DNA of 22,260 nt from RPQJ01 sp035691185 (GTDB lineage: Bacteria > Pseudomonadota > Gammaproteobacteria > Steroidobacterales > Steroidobacteraceae): the NCBI GenBank assembly GCA_035691185.1, contig DASSJN010000092.1:1-22260 (forward strand), in the 5' to 3' direction. Below are positions 14,068 through 22,127 of the stretch, in pieces (within the stretch, counting starts at the first letter, position 1; each line of letters starts with the position of its first letter). A program made the translations under genes and the position numbers. Below the pieces are notes generated by a model. The model saw only the letters and a program-made list of their open reading frames with translations, searched no databases and was not told the DNA's origin.

Positions 14068-14154
14068 TGGTGCCGGGAGAGGGAATCGAACCCTCACGAT
14101 GTCGCCATCGCCGGATTTTGAGTCCGGTGCGTCTACCAGTTCCGCCATCCCGGC
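14068..14154 (-). tRNA. tRNA-Leu (anticodon CAA)
   Basis: The 87-base minus-strand gene folds as a class II tRNA. The acceptor stem GCCGGGA pairs with TCCCGGC, followed by discriminator A and an encoded CCA (14068-14070). The anticodon stem CCGGA/TCCGG encloses CTCAAAA, giving anticodon CAA for TTG codons. A long variable arm is present, and the T arm reads GAGGG-TTCGATT-CCCTC. The identity is clear. No integrase gene or duplicated 3' end nearby suggests use as an attachment site. Confidence 0.97.
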
Positions 14155-14357
14155 CGGGGGGCTGCGAAGCTTACCCGATTGTCGAGGGCCGGGGCAGAAC
14201 GCCCGACGCCGCAACGACTTAGGCGAGCGGGCGTCTCGCGGGACTCGGACCGGGGCGGTCGTCACCGACGGCGGGGGCGGAACTCGCTACACTTCACGCG
14301 GTCAGACGGAGCGCGTCGCCCGCGGGCGGCCATCCTGACGAGGAGACCGACCGGGAC

Positions 14358-15104
14358 ATGCGACGGAGCCTGCGCAGCCGCTTCACGGCCATTCTGGTGC
14401 TGAGCCTCGGCGTCGTCGTTGCGGGCGTGCCCGCGCAGGCGGCCGCCAGTCTCGTCGAGCAACTCCGGGCGGTCGCTCCCACTGCGAATCCCGACGTCCT
14501 CGGCCTGGCCGCTCGCGCGGCGGAGTGCGCGCGCCGACAGGGATTGCTCGACGGTCTGAACCACCTCGCGGTGATCGACTACTCGCTGCCCTCGACCAGC
14601 CCCCGCCTCTGGGTATTCGACCTGCGGCGCCAGCGCCTGTTGTTCCAGGAACTGGTGGCCCACGGGCGCAACACCGGCGAGGGACTCGCCGAACGGTTCT
14701 CGAACGTCGAAGGCAGCAAGATGTCGAGCATCGGCCTCTACCAAACCGCCGACACCTACTACGGCAGCAACGGCTACTCGTTGCGGCTGCGTGGCCTCGA
14801 CCCGGGCTTCAACGACAACGCGCTCTCCCGCGCGATCGTCATGCACGGCGCGCCGTACGTGAGCCAGGCCCTCGCCGAACGGCTCGGACGGCTGGGCCGC
14901 AGCTGGGGCTGCCCCGCCCTGCGGCCCGAGGTCGCGCGCACCGTCATCGATACGCTCAAGGGCGGGGCGTTGCTGTTCGCCTACTACCCCGACCGCAAGT
15001 GGCTCGACGAGTCGCCGTTCTTCAAGTGCGACGGCAGCGACGACGCCAGTGCGCCGAAACAGGTCGTGGCCACGACCCGGCCTGCGCAGCCGAACCGGGG
15101 CTGA
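14358..15104 (+). CDS. exported YkuD-type murein L,D-transpeptidase family protein
   Basis: The 248-residue precursor has a signal peptide (basic MRRSLRSR then a hydrophobic stretch to about residue 29, likely cut near AQA-A). The mature part matches the YkuD_2 group of L,D-transpeptidase catalytic domains: H163 in VMHGAPYVS and the catalytic C185 in GRSWGCPALRP form the conserved H-x(n)-S-x-G-C-P signature. Such enzymes make 3-3 peptidoglycan crosslinks or attach proteins to peptidoglycan in the periplasm. The activity of this subgroup is less well established. AGGAG lies 12 bases before the ATG, a long spacing. A TACACT at 14288-14293 may be the -10 box; nothing else is recognisable in the 203-base gap after tRNA-Leu. 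The ECF sigma gene follows on the same strand. Confidence 0.87.
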   Translation: MRRSLRSRFTAILVLSLGVVVAGVPAQAAASLVEQLRAVAPTANPDVLGLAARAAECARRQGLLDGLNHLAVIDYSLPSTSPRLWVFDLRRQRLLFQELVAHGRNTGEGLAERFSNVEGSKMSSIGLYQTADTYYGSNGYSLRLRGLDPGFNDNALSRAIVMHGAPYVSQALAERLGRLGRSWGCPALRPEVARTVIDTLKGGALLFAYYPDRKWLDESPFFKCDGSDDASAPKQVVATTRPAQPNRG

Positions 15105-15143
15105 ACGCCGTCGTCGGGGCGATCGGGCGGGCTGCGACCGCGC

Positions 15144-15170
15144 GACCTTTTCCGGGGTCCGCGCATCTAA
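15144..15170 (+). promoter_or_regulatory. candidate ECF-sigma promoter in front of the sigma gene
   Basis: GACCTTTT (15144-15151) and CATCTAA (15164-15170) resemble the -35 and -10 elements used by extracytoplasmic-function sigma factors. They are spaced about 15 bases apart, measured from GACCTT to ATCTAA. The -10 ends nine bases before the ATG at 15180, so the transcript would start at or next to the start codon. Positive autoregulation is inferred. Confidence 0.45.
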
Positions 15171-15179
15171 GTCTGCAGA

Positions 15180-15797
15180 ATGTCCGCCTTTCCCGACATC
15201 GAATTCGCGCCCGAGCTGCTCGCTCGCGCGCGCTGCGGCGACGACGGCGCGCTCGAGCAGATCTACCTCACGTTCGAACGCCCGGTCCGCACGCTCGCGC
15301 GGCGCCTGCTGGCGCACCGGACAGCGGCCGAGGATGTCGCCCAGGACGTGTTCGTCGACCTGATCACCCGCCTGCACCAGTACGAGGGCCGGGGCTCGTT
15401 CGCGGGCTGGGTCCGCAGCATCGCGGTCTCGCGCTGCCTGATGTACCTGCGCTCGCCCTGGCAACGCAGCCGGCGTTGGCTCGCGCGTGGAGTCGGGGAC
15501 GCCGCCGCGGGCGATGACGCCTGGTCCGTCGTCGCCGAGCCGCCGGACCCCGCCGGGCTCGACCAGGCGGACGCCATCGACCTCATGCGAGCGCTGGCTC
15601 GACTCGGCGGCACGGCCCGCGCAGTCGTCTGGCTGCACGACGTCGAGGGTTACACGCACGCGGAAATCGGCGCGCTGTTCGGCGCGACCGCCAGCTTCTC
15701 GAAATCGCGGCTCGCCCGGGCGCACGAGCGCCTGCGAGTCGAGCTCGTATCGACAGGAGTCGGGTCGTCATGCATGCCCGTATCGAGCATCTACTGA
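15180..15797 (+). CDS. ECF-family RNA polymerase sigma factor
   Basis: The 205-residue protein has the two-domain ECF layout: sigma region 2 at about 10-85 (GALEQIYLTFERPV, AEDVAQDVFVDLI, FAGWVRSIAVSRCLMYLR) and region 4 at about 133-190 (ALARLGGTARAVVWLHDVEGYTHAEIGALFG in outline, then SKSRLARAHERLR). It would direct RNA polymerase to envelope-stress type promoters. No Shine-Dalgarno sequence precedes the ATG, and a candidate ECF promoter ends nine bases upstream, so the message may be leaderless. The 3' end overlaps the anti-sigma gene by 28 bases, implying translational coupling and a paired function. The specific ECF group is not recognised. It differs from canonical RpoE in context, because the downstream MucD/DegP-type protease is replaced by a PDZ-only protein. 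Confidence 0.92.
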   Translation: MSAFPDIEFAPELLARARCGDDGALEQIYLTFERPVRTLARRLLAHRTAAEDVAQDVFVDLITRLHQYEGRGSFAGWVRSIAVSRCLMYLRSPWQRSRRWLARGVGDAAAGDDAWSVVAEPPDPAGLDQADAIDLMRALARLGGTARAVVWLHDVEGYTHAEIGALFGATASFSKSRLARAHERLRVELVSTGVGSSCMPVSSIY

Positions 15798-16402
15798 GCC
15801 TGCGTGACGGGGAACCCGTCGACGCCGCGGTTCGTGCCCACGTGGACGGCTGTGCCCGGTGCAGGGCGGCGCTGCAGGACGTCTCCGCGTTGCGGACGCG
15901 ATTGAGGTCGCTGCCGGCGGTGGAGGCGGGCGCGGTGGGCTGGAGCGACGTGCAGGAAAGGCGGGCCGCCCGGGACGCCGCGACGCGCCGGCGCGCGCAT
16001 GTGGCTCGCGCCGCCGTGGCCGCGTCGATCGCCGTGATCGCGGTCGCCGTCTCGTGGCGCGTCAGTGAGGCGCCCGAGGAGTCCCGCGGGTCCACCGTTG
16101 CCGCGATGTCGCCCCTCACGGCGGAGGAGGCGGTCGCGCTCGACCACGTCGCACGGTTGCAGACGCAGTCCGCGGCGCTCGAGGAAATCCTCGGCCTGCT
16201 CGGTGACCGCCCGGTCGTGCAGCGCGCAGGCACGGCGCTGCCGATCGACACGCTCGAGGCACAGGTGCAATGGCTCGATCACCGGATCTCGAGCAGCGGC
16301 GGCGACGCGCGCGAATCGGAACAGCTCTGGCGCGAGCGCGTCGACACCCTCAATTCGCTGGTGCGCCTCCGCTACGTCGAATCGCAACGCATCGCGATGT
16401 AA
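15770..16402 (+). CDS. membrane-anchored ZAS-type anti-sigma factor
   Basis: The 210-residue protein has a cytoplasmic N-terminal zinc-binding anti-sigma motif (H24-x3-C28-x2-C31, with H2 or H7 as further ligand), one membrane helix at about 78-96, and a periplasmic part of about 110 residues. The periplasmic part is rich in predicted helix (LTAEEAVALDHVARLQTQSAALEEIL) and carries no known sensor domain that I recognise. It should hold the sigma factor inactive until a periplasmic signal triggers release or proteolysis. AGGAG lies ten bases before the ATG, within the sigma gene. The PDZ-protein gene follows after 37 bases. The call as anti-sigma rests on the motif plus overlap with the sigma gene; the signal is unknown. 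Confidence 0.88.
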   Translation: MHARIEHLLSLRDGEPVDAAVRAHVDGCARCRAALQDVSALRTRLRSLPAVEAGAVGWSDVQERRAARDAATRRRAHVARAAVAASIAVIAVAVSWRVSEAPEESRGSTVAAMSPLTAEEAVALDHVARLQTQSAALEEILGLLGDRPVVQRAGTALPIDTLEAQVQWLDHRISSSGGDARESEQLWRERVDTLNSLVRLRYVESQRIAM

Positions 16403-16439
16403 AGCCAACAATTCCCAGGCTGGTGGAACGGAGTCGGCA

Positions 16440-17474
16440 ATGACGACGAAGACGAATCGATGGCTCGAACGCCCGGCCGGCGCAAGGCGCGGGCCGGGTC
16501 CACTGTGGCTCGCCCTGGTGCTGACCGGGGCGGCGTGCCTGGCGGCGACGCCGACGGTCCACGCCGCCGAGGCGACACCGCAGGAACGCGCTGCGCTCGA
16601 GAAGCAGCTGCAGGACGCGCAATCGAGGCTCGACGATGCCGCGCGCGACGTGGCGGATCTCACGAGCAAGCTCTACGGCGGCGACCCCGGATCGGTCGAC
16701 ATGCTCATGCGCCGTCACGGGGCGCCGCCGCCGCCGCGCGGCGCGATGCTGGGCATCAACATCGGCGGCGAGCAGACGCGGCCCGAGGGTGTGGAGGTCA
16801 TGAGCGTGAGCCCGTCCGGCCCGGCCGAGCAGGCGGGGCTCCGCAAGGGCGACGTCGTCACCTCCGTCGACGGCAAGCCGCTGCGCAAGACCGGCGAGCG
16901 CAGCGCGAGCCGCCAGCTCGTCGAGTACCTGCGCGGCGTCGAGCCGGGCCAGGTCGTGAAGCTCGACTATCTCCGCGAAGGCAAGAAGATGAGTGCGTCG
17001 ATCACGACGGTGGCTGCCGAACCGCCGATGATGCGCGTCGTGCGCGAGCACCTGCCGATGCTCGAAGGCATGGAGTTGCCGATCGACCTCGAGGCATTCA
17101 TGGGTGGGCACGGCCGCGGCTTCCGCTCGCTCGAACTCGTGCCGATCACGCCGAAGCTCGGCCAGTACTTCGGGACGGACAAGGGCTTGCTGGTCGTGCG
17201 CGCGCCGGCCGCCGCGGGCTCGAAGCTCGAGGAGGGCGACGTGATCCTGACCATCGGCGGCCGCACGCCCGAGAATCCGCGCCACGCCTTCCGCATCCTG
17301 GGCTCGTACCAGCCCTCGGAGCAGGTCAAGGTCGAGATCCTGCGGCAGCGCAAGCGCCAGACGGTCGAGATGCAGGTGCCGGAGTCCGGCGACGCCCCGG
17401 CGATGCGCCAGGGGCCGCCTCCGCCGCGCGCGCCGGCGCCGCCCGCCGCGCCGCGCACCGGGTCGGTGTCGTAG
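16440..17474 (+). CDS. exported protein with two PDZ domains, no protease domain
   Basis: The 344-residue precursor begins with a basic region and a hydrophobic stretch (about 20-42) ending in VHA-A, a likely signal peptide. The predicted mature protein has a short coiled-coil-like helix (about 46-80, EKQLQDAQSRLDDAARDVADL), a first PDZ domain (about 100-195; LGINIGG, PAEQAGLRKGDVVTSVDGKPL) and a second PDZ-like domain (about 222-310; GLLVVRAPAAAGSKLEEGDVILTIGG). A Pro/Ala-rich tail ends the protein. No trypsin-like GNSGG or other protease signature is present, unlike DegP, DegQ, DegS or MucD. GGAG lies six bases before the ATG at 16440; the frame extends upstream but only through the anti-sigma gene. 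It probably acts in the periplasm as an adaptor or sensor for the anti-sigma factor. This role is inferred from the operon. Confidence 0.88.
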   Translation: MTTKTNRWLERPAGARRGPGPLWLALVLTGAACLAATPTVHAAEATPQERAALEKQLQDAQSRLDDAARDVADLTSKLYGGDPGSVDMLMRRHGAPPPPRGAMLGINIGGEQTRPEGVEVMSVSPSGPAEQAGLRKGDVVTSVDGKPLRKTGERSASRQLVEYLRGVEPGQVVKLDYLREGKKMSASITTVAAEPPMMRVVREHLPMLEGMELPIDLEAFMGGHGRGFRSLELVPITPKLGQYFGTDKGLLVVRAPAAAGSKLEEGDVILTIGGRTPENPRHAFRILGSYQPSEQVKVEILRQRKRQTVEMQVPESGDAPAMRQGPPPPRAPAPPAAPRTGSVS

Positions 17475-17639
17475 CGAAGCGGCGGAGCGGCCCAGGACGT
17501 CGGGACTTCCTGCGCTGCGAGTGCGCACAGGTCCACCCTCGCCGCGACCCCGCTCGAGCAGGGAGCCGCCGAAAATCGCGCGGACGCACCTGCGGTATTG
17601 AAGCGGATCCACGTCTCCGGTGGCGAGAGGTGCGGTAGC
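17475..17639 (+). other. 165-base intergenic gap before queA
   Basis: I see no terminator, clear promoter or small gene here. GAGAGG near its end is the likely ribosome binding site for queA. Confidence 0.4.
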
Positions 17640-18710
17640 ATGCGCGCCCCTATGCGGCGCGCCGACTTCCACTTCGACCTGCCCGACGAGCTCATCGCGC
17701 GCCACCCGGCGCCCGAGCGCAGCGCGAGCCGCCTGCTGCACCTCGACGGGCGCACGGGTGCGACCGTCGACCGGCAGTTCCGCGACCTGCCGCAGCTGCT
17801 GCGTGCCGGCGACCTGCTCGTCGTCAACGATACTCGCGTCGTGCCCGCACGGCTGTTCGGCCACAAGCGCGACAGCGGCGGCAGGGTCGAAGTCATGCTC
17901 GAGCGCATGCTCGGCGGAGGCCGGGCGATCGTGCAGCTTCGCACGAGCAAGCCGGCGCGCCCGGGAACGGTGATCGACGTTGCGGGTGGATGCTCGCTGC
18001 GCGTCGAAGCGCGCGAGGACGATTTCTGGCGCGTGGAGTTCGACGCCGATGCGCACGAGGTCTTCGAGCGACACGGCGAGACGCCGCTGCCGCCGTATGT
18101 CGGGCGCGCCGAGGAGCCTGCCGACCGCGAGCGGTATCAGACGGTCTACGCGCGTGAACCCGGCGCCGTCGCGGCGCCGACCGCGGGTCTCCATTTCGAC
18201 GACGCGCTGCTCGAGCGCTGCCGCGGGGCCGGCGCCGGCTTCGCCTGCGTCACGTTGCACGTCGGCGCAGGCACGTTCCAGCCGGTGCGTGTCGACGACC
18301 TGGCGCAGCACCGAATGCATGCCGAGGTGTACGACGTGCCTCAGGCGACGGTCGATGCCGTGCGCGCGACGCAGGCCCGCGGCGGACGCGTGATCGCCGT
18401 CGGCACGACGGCCGTGCGCTCGCTGGAAAGCGCCGCGGCGCCGACCGGCGAACTGCAGGCGACGTCCGGCGAGACCCGGCTCTTCATCACGCCCGGCCAG
18501 CGCTTTCGCGTCGTCGACGCGCTCGTGACGAATTTCCATCTGCCCGAGTCGACGCTGCTGATGCTCGTGAGCGCCTTCGCCACCCGCGAGTACGTGCTTC
18601 GCGCATACGCGCATGCCGTCGCACGGCGCTATCGCTTCTTCAGTTACGGCGACGCCATGTTCGTCGAGCCGGCGCCGGGTGCGCTCGCGCCCAGGAGCAG
18701 CCCCGCGTGA
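17640..18710 (+). CDS. queA: S-adenosylmethionine:tRNA ribosyltransferase-isomerase
   Basis: QueA transfers the ribosyl part of S-adenosylmethionine onto preQ1 in tRNA, making epoxyqueuosine at wobble position 34. From the ATG at 17640 the product has 356 residues, equal to the E. coli protein. Family blocks are clear: DFHFDLPDELIARHP near the start, GDLLVVNDTRVVPARLFG, the YQTVYA block (about residue 160), PTAGLHF, VTLHVGAGTFQPVR and NFHLPESTLLMLVSAF near the end. An AGAGG lies nine bases before 17640. The ATG at 17652, which matches the E. coli N-terminus better, is an alternative. Its stop overlaps the GTG start of tgt, so the two queuosine genes are translationally coupled. Confidence 0.95.
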   Translation: MRAPMRRADFHFDLPDELIARHPAPERSASRLLHLDGRTGATVDRQFRDLPQLLRAGDLLVVNDTRVVPARLFGHKRDSGGRVEVMLERMLGGGRAIVQLRTSKPARPGTVIDVAGGCSLRVEAREDDFWRVEFDADAHEVFERHGETPLPPYVGRAEEPADRERYQTVYAREPGAVAAPTAGLHFDDALLERCRGAGAGFACVTLHVGAGTFQPVRVDDLAQHRMHAEVYDVPQATVDAVRATQARGGRVIAVGTTAVRSLESAAAPTGELQATSGETRLFITPGQRFRVVDALVTNFHLPESTLLMLVSAFATREYVLRAYAHAVARRYRFFSYGDAMFVEPAPGALAPRSSPA

Positions 18711-19840
18711 AGTTCGAGCTGCTCGCCCGGAACGGCGCGGCGCGGCGCGGTCGCCTGCACCTCAACCACGGCGTCGTCGAGACGCCGGTCTTCATGCCGG
18801 TCGGCACGTACGGCACGGTCAAGGCCATGACGCCCGAGGAACTCACCGCCCTCGGCGCCCAGATCGTGCTCGGCAACACGTTCCACCTGATGCTGCGCCC
18901 CGGCGTCGACGTCATCCGCGCGCACGGCGGCCTGCACGGCTTCATGCATTGGGATGGCCCGATCCTGACCGATTCGGGCGGTTTCCAGGTCTTCAGCCTC
19001 GCCGACCTGCGCAAGATGACGGAGGCGGGCGTGAAGTTCCGCTCGCCTGTCAACGGCGACGCCGTGTTCCTGAGCCCGGAAGTCTCGATGGAAATGCAGG
19101 CGGCACTGAACGCGGACGTCGTCATGGCGTTCGACGAGTGCCCGCCGTACCCGGCGACGGCGGAGCAGGCGCGCCAGTCGATGGAGCTGTCGATGCGCTG
19201 GGCGCGTCGCAGCCGCGACGCCTTCGACGCTCTCGGTAATCCGAACGCGCTCTTCGGCATCGTGCAGGGTGGGACATTCCTGGACTTGCGACAGGAGTCG
19301 ATCGACCGCCTGACCGAGATCGGCTTCGCGGGCTACGCGGTCGGCGGCCTGGCCGTGGGCGAGCCCGCGTCCGAGCGCAACGCCGTGCTCGAGGCGCTGG
19401 AGCCGCGCCTGCCCTGGCAGCAGCCGCGCTACCTGATGGGGGTCGGCACCCCGACCGACATCGTGCAGTCAGTCGCGCGCGGCATCGACATGTTCGACTG
19501 CGTGATGCCGACGCGGAATGCACGCAACGGCCACCTGTTCACCTCGCAGGGCGTGGTCAAGGTCCGCAACGCGAGCCACCAGTCCGACACGACGCCGCTC
19601 GACCCGAACTGCGGCTGCTACACCTGCCGTCACTACTCGCGCGCCTACCTGCGCCACCTCGACCGCTGCAACGAGATCCTGGGGGCACGTCTCAACACGA
19701 TCCACAATCTGCACTACTACCTGAACCTGATGACCCGGATCCGGGCGGCGCTCGAAGCGGGGCGGTTCGCGGAGTTCCAGGCAGGGTTCCTCACCGGGCC
19801 CGAGGCCCAGCCGTCCACGACCGCCGCCACCGGCGACTGA
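18707..19840 (+). CDS. tgt: tRNA-guanine transglycosylase
   Basis: Tgt swaps guanine-34 for preQ1 in tRNAs with GUN anticodons, the step before QueA. The product has 377 residues from a GTG start overlapping the queA stop by four bases; the N-terminal MKFELL and the GTYGTVKAMTPEEL block confirm this start. Catalytic residues fall at E. coli numbering: D89 in TDSGGFQ and D264 in MFDCVMPTRNAR. The zinc ligands are C302, C304, C307 (CGCYTC) and H333 (IHNLHYY). The final 20 residues are a variable tail. yajC follows after 62 bases, the common gammaproteobacterial order tgt-yajC-secD-secF. Confidence 0.97.
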   Translation: MKFELLARNGAARRGRLHLNHGVVETPVFMPVGTYGTVKAMTPEELTALGAQIVLGNTFHLMLRPGVDVIRAHGGLHGFMHWDGPILTDSGGFQVFSLADLRKMTEAGVKFRSPVNGDAVFLSPEVSMEMQAALNADVVMAFDECPPYPATAEQARQSMELSMRWARRSRDAFDALGNPNALFGIVQGGTFLDLRQESIDRLTEIGFAGYAVGGLAVGEPASERNAVLEALEPRLPWQQPRYLMGVGTPTDIVQSVARGIDMFDCVMPTRNARNGHLFTSQGVVKVRNASHQSDTTPLDPNCGCYTCRHYSRAYLRHLDRCNEILGARLNTIHNLHYYLNLMTRIRAALEAGRFAEFQAGFLTGPEAQPSTTAATGD

Positions 19841-19848
19841 CGCTCGGG

Positions 19849-19854
19849 TATAAT
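19849..19854 (+). promoter_or_regulatory. -10 box of probable yajC-secDF promoter
   Basis: A perfect TATAAT occurs eight bases after the tgt stop, 54 bases before yajC. No -35 match is evident in the GC-rich sequence upstream. A small GCCCC/GGGGC hairpin lies in the leader. It may let yajC-secD-secF be transcribed independently of queA-tgt. Confidence 0.5.
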
Positions 19855-19902
19855 CGGCGGCCTTTTGCGGGCCCCCATTCGCGGGGCGACGGGAGTTTCC
19901 TG

Positions 19903-20232
19903 ATGGACTGGTTGATCGCGAGCGCCCACGCCCAGGCTGCCGGCGGTGCGCAGCCCAATGCGCTGCTGCAGATGCTGCCGCTGGTGCTGATCTTCGTCGT
20001 TTTCTACTTCCTGCTGATCCGGCCGCAGGCCAAGCGGGCCAAGGAACACAAGGCCATGGTGGCCGCCCTCTCGGTCGGTGACGAGGTGGTCACCTCCGGC
20101 GGCATCCTCGGCAGGGTGACCGAGACCGGCGAGCAGTTCCTGACGGTCGAGATCGCCAACGGCGTCCAGGTGAAGGTCCAGCGCCACACGGTCGCCAGCG
20201 TCCTGCCGAAGGGCACGCTGAAGAGCGCCTGA
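19903..20232 (+). CDS. yajC: Sec translocon accessory subunit YajC
   Basis: YajC is a small inner-membrane protein found with SecD and SecF in the complex that assists SecYEG. The 109-residue product has one membrane helix (about 23-40, MLPLVLIFVVFYFLL) followed by the signature IRPQAKRAKEHKAM and a cytoplasmic domain with LSVGDEVVTSGGILG. GGGAG lies seven bases before the ATG. The secD start is 24 bases after its stop. Confidence 0.96.
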   Translation: MDWLIASAHAQAAGGAQPNALLQMLPLVLIFVVFYFLLIRPQAKRAKEHKAMVAALSVGDEVVTSGGILGRVTETGEQFLTVEIANGVQVKVQRHTVASVLPKGTLKSA

Positions 20233-20255
20233 GTCCGTCGCAAGAGAGCCTCCTG

Positions 20256-22115
20256 ATGCACACCTACCCGGCCTGGCGGATCTGGCTGGTCGCCATCGTC
20301 CTCGCCCTGGGCCTGCTGCTCGCGTTGCCGAACCTCTACGGCGACGCGCCCGCCCTGCAGCTCTCGCGCAACGATCGCACGCCGGTCACGGAGGCGGGAA
20401 AGCAGCAGGTCGTCTCGCTGCTGCAGTCCAAGGGCCTCCGGGTCGAGAGTTCGTACCTCGAGGAGGACCGGCTGGTCATGCGTTTCCACGACGTCACCGT
20501 GCGCCTCCAGGCGCGGGACGTCGTGCAGGACGAGGTCGGCCGCGAGTACCTGGTCGCCCTGTCGGACGTGCCGCGCACGCCGGCCTGGATCCGCGCGATC
20601 GGCCTGCGGCCGATGAGCCTCGGGCTCGACCTGCGCGGCGGCGTGTACTTCATGTACGAAGTCGACGTCAAAGGCGCGGTCACGCAGTTGCTGGCAGGCA
20701 TGGAACGCGACTATCGCCAGCTGCTGCGGACCGAGCGCATCCCGTTCACGGCCGTGTCGAACGACGGCGTCGACGCAGTGCGCGTCACACTGCGCAGCGG
20801 GGAGGACGCCGAGCGCTTCGCAGCGCTGCTGCGTCGGCAGGATCCGAACAGCACGATCGACGCCACGACGCTCGGCGAGGGCGGCTCGGTCTCGATCAAG
20901 CTGAATCCCGCGCAGATCAAACAGCGCCAGGACTTCGCCATCCAGCAGAACATCACGACGTTGCGCAACCGCGTCGACGAACTCGGCGTGACGGAGCCGA
21001 TCGTCGCGCGCCAGGGCGTCGACCGCATCGTCGTGCAGCTGCCCGGCGTGCAGGACCCCAACGAGGCCCTGCGCGTTCTCGGCGCGACGGCGACGCTGGA
21101 ATTCCGGCTCGTCGACGACCAGAACGACGCCTTCGCCGCGGAGCAGGCCAAGCGCGCGCCGCTCGGGTCGAAGCTCTACCACGACCGCCAGGGCCGGCCG
21201 GTCCTGCTCAAGCGCGAACTCATCGTCTCGGGCGAGCAGCTCACCGACGCGAGCTCGGGGTTCACCCAGGGCGAGCCTGCGGTGTACGTCAAGCTCGATG
21301 CGCGCGGCGCGGCCGAGATGCTCGACACGACGCGCGAGAACCTCGGCAAGCCGATGGCCGTCGTGTTCATCGAGAAGAAGCGCGTCCAGGAAGGCCAGCC
21401 CTGCAACGGCATCCGCTCGGGCACGGAATGCACCGAGGAGGAGGTCATCAGCGTCGCGACGATCCGCGGCGTCTTCGGCAGCGACTTCCAGATCACCGGG
21501 GTCATGGCGAACGAGGCGCGGGAACTCGCACTGCTGCTGCGCGCCGGCTCGCTGGCGGCGCCGCTGTACATCGTCGAGCAGCGCACGGTCGGCCCCAGCC
21601 TCGGCCAGGACAACGTCGAGCGCGGCTTCAAGGCGCTCATGGTCGGCCTGTTCGGCATGTTCGTCTTCCTCGCGGTCTACTACCGCCTCTTCGGCATCGT
21701 CGCAAGCAGCGTGCTGTTCATCAACATGGTCCTGCTCGTGGCGCTGATGTCGCTGCTGCAGGCCTCGCTGTCGCTGCCCGGCATCGCCGGGATCGTGCTG
21801 ACCGTCGGCATGGCAGCCGACGCGAACGTGCTGATCTACGAGCGCATTCGCGAGGAGCTGCGCAACGGCATGAGCCCGCACGCGGCGATCAACGCGGGTT
21901 TCGAGAAGGCGTTTTCGGCGATTGCGGACTCCAACGTGACGACGCTGATCGCCGGCGTCGTGCTGTTCACGTTCGGCACCGGCCCGGTCCGGGGTTTCGC
22001 CGTCACGCTGTGCCTCGGCATCCTGACGTCGCTGTTCTCCGCGATCCTGGCGAGCCGCGTGCTCATCCACCTGATCTGGGGCCGCAAGCCGAAGCTCGCG
22101 TCGCTGCCCGTCTGA
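20256..22115 (+). CDS. secD: protein translocase subunit SecD
   Basis: SecD, with SecF, uses the proton motive force to pull exported proteins through SecYEG into the periplasm. The 619-residue product has an N-terminal membrane helix (about 5-27), the periplasmic head with LGLDLRGGVYFMYEVD (about 125-140), and a C-terminal bundle of membrane helices from about residue 455. That bundle contains GIVLTVGMAADANVLIYERIREE and DSNVTTLIAGVVLF, hallmarks of the RND-like SecD domain. Only a weak AGAGAG precedes the ATG. The length is normal for gammaproteobacteria. It is followed by secF after 12 bases. Confidence 0.97.
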   Translation: MHTYPAWRIWLVAIVLALGLLLALPNLYGDAPALQLSRNDRTPVTEAGKQQVVSLLQSKGLRVESSYLEEDRLVMRFHDVTVRLQARDVVQDEVGREYLVALSDVPRTPAWIRAIGLRPMSLGLDLRGGVYFMYEVDVKGAVTQLLAGMERDYRQLLRTERIPFTAVSNDGVDAVRVTLRSGEDAERFAALLRRQDPNSTIDATTLGEGGSVSIKLNPAQIKQRQDFAIQQNITTLRNRVDELGVTEPIVARQGVDRIVVQLPGVQDPNEALRVLGATATLEFRLVDDQNDAFAAEQAKRAPLGSKLYHDRQGRPVLLKRELIVSGEQLTDASSGFTQGEPAVYVKLDARGAAEMLDTTRENLGKPMAVVFIEKKRVQEGQPCNGIRSGTECTEEEVISVATIRGVFGSDFQITGVMANEARELALLLRAGSLAAPLYIVEQRTVGPSLGQDNVERGFKALMVGLFGMFVFLAVYYRLFGIVASSVLFINMVLLVALMSLLQASLSLPGIAGIVLTVGMAADANVLIYERIREELRNGMSPHAAINAGFEKAFSAIADSNVTTLIAGVVLFTFGTGPVRGFAVTLCLGILTSLFSAILASRVLIHLIWGRKPKLASLPV

Positions 22116-22127
22116 GGCGCACTGCAC

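Noticed and set aside
14068..14154. tRNA-Leu as an integration site of a mobile element
   Set aside because: No integrase, no repeated tRNA 3' end and no change of composition are seen on either side; xerD is a housekeeping recombinase in its usual context.
14032..14265. 77-codon minus-strand frame across tRNA-Leu
   Set aside because: It reads straight through the tRNA and overlaps the heptamer array; it has no similarity that I recognise.
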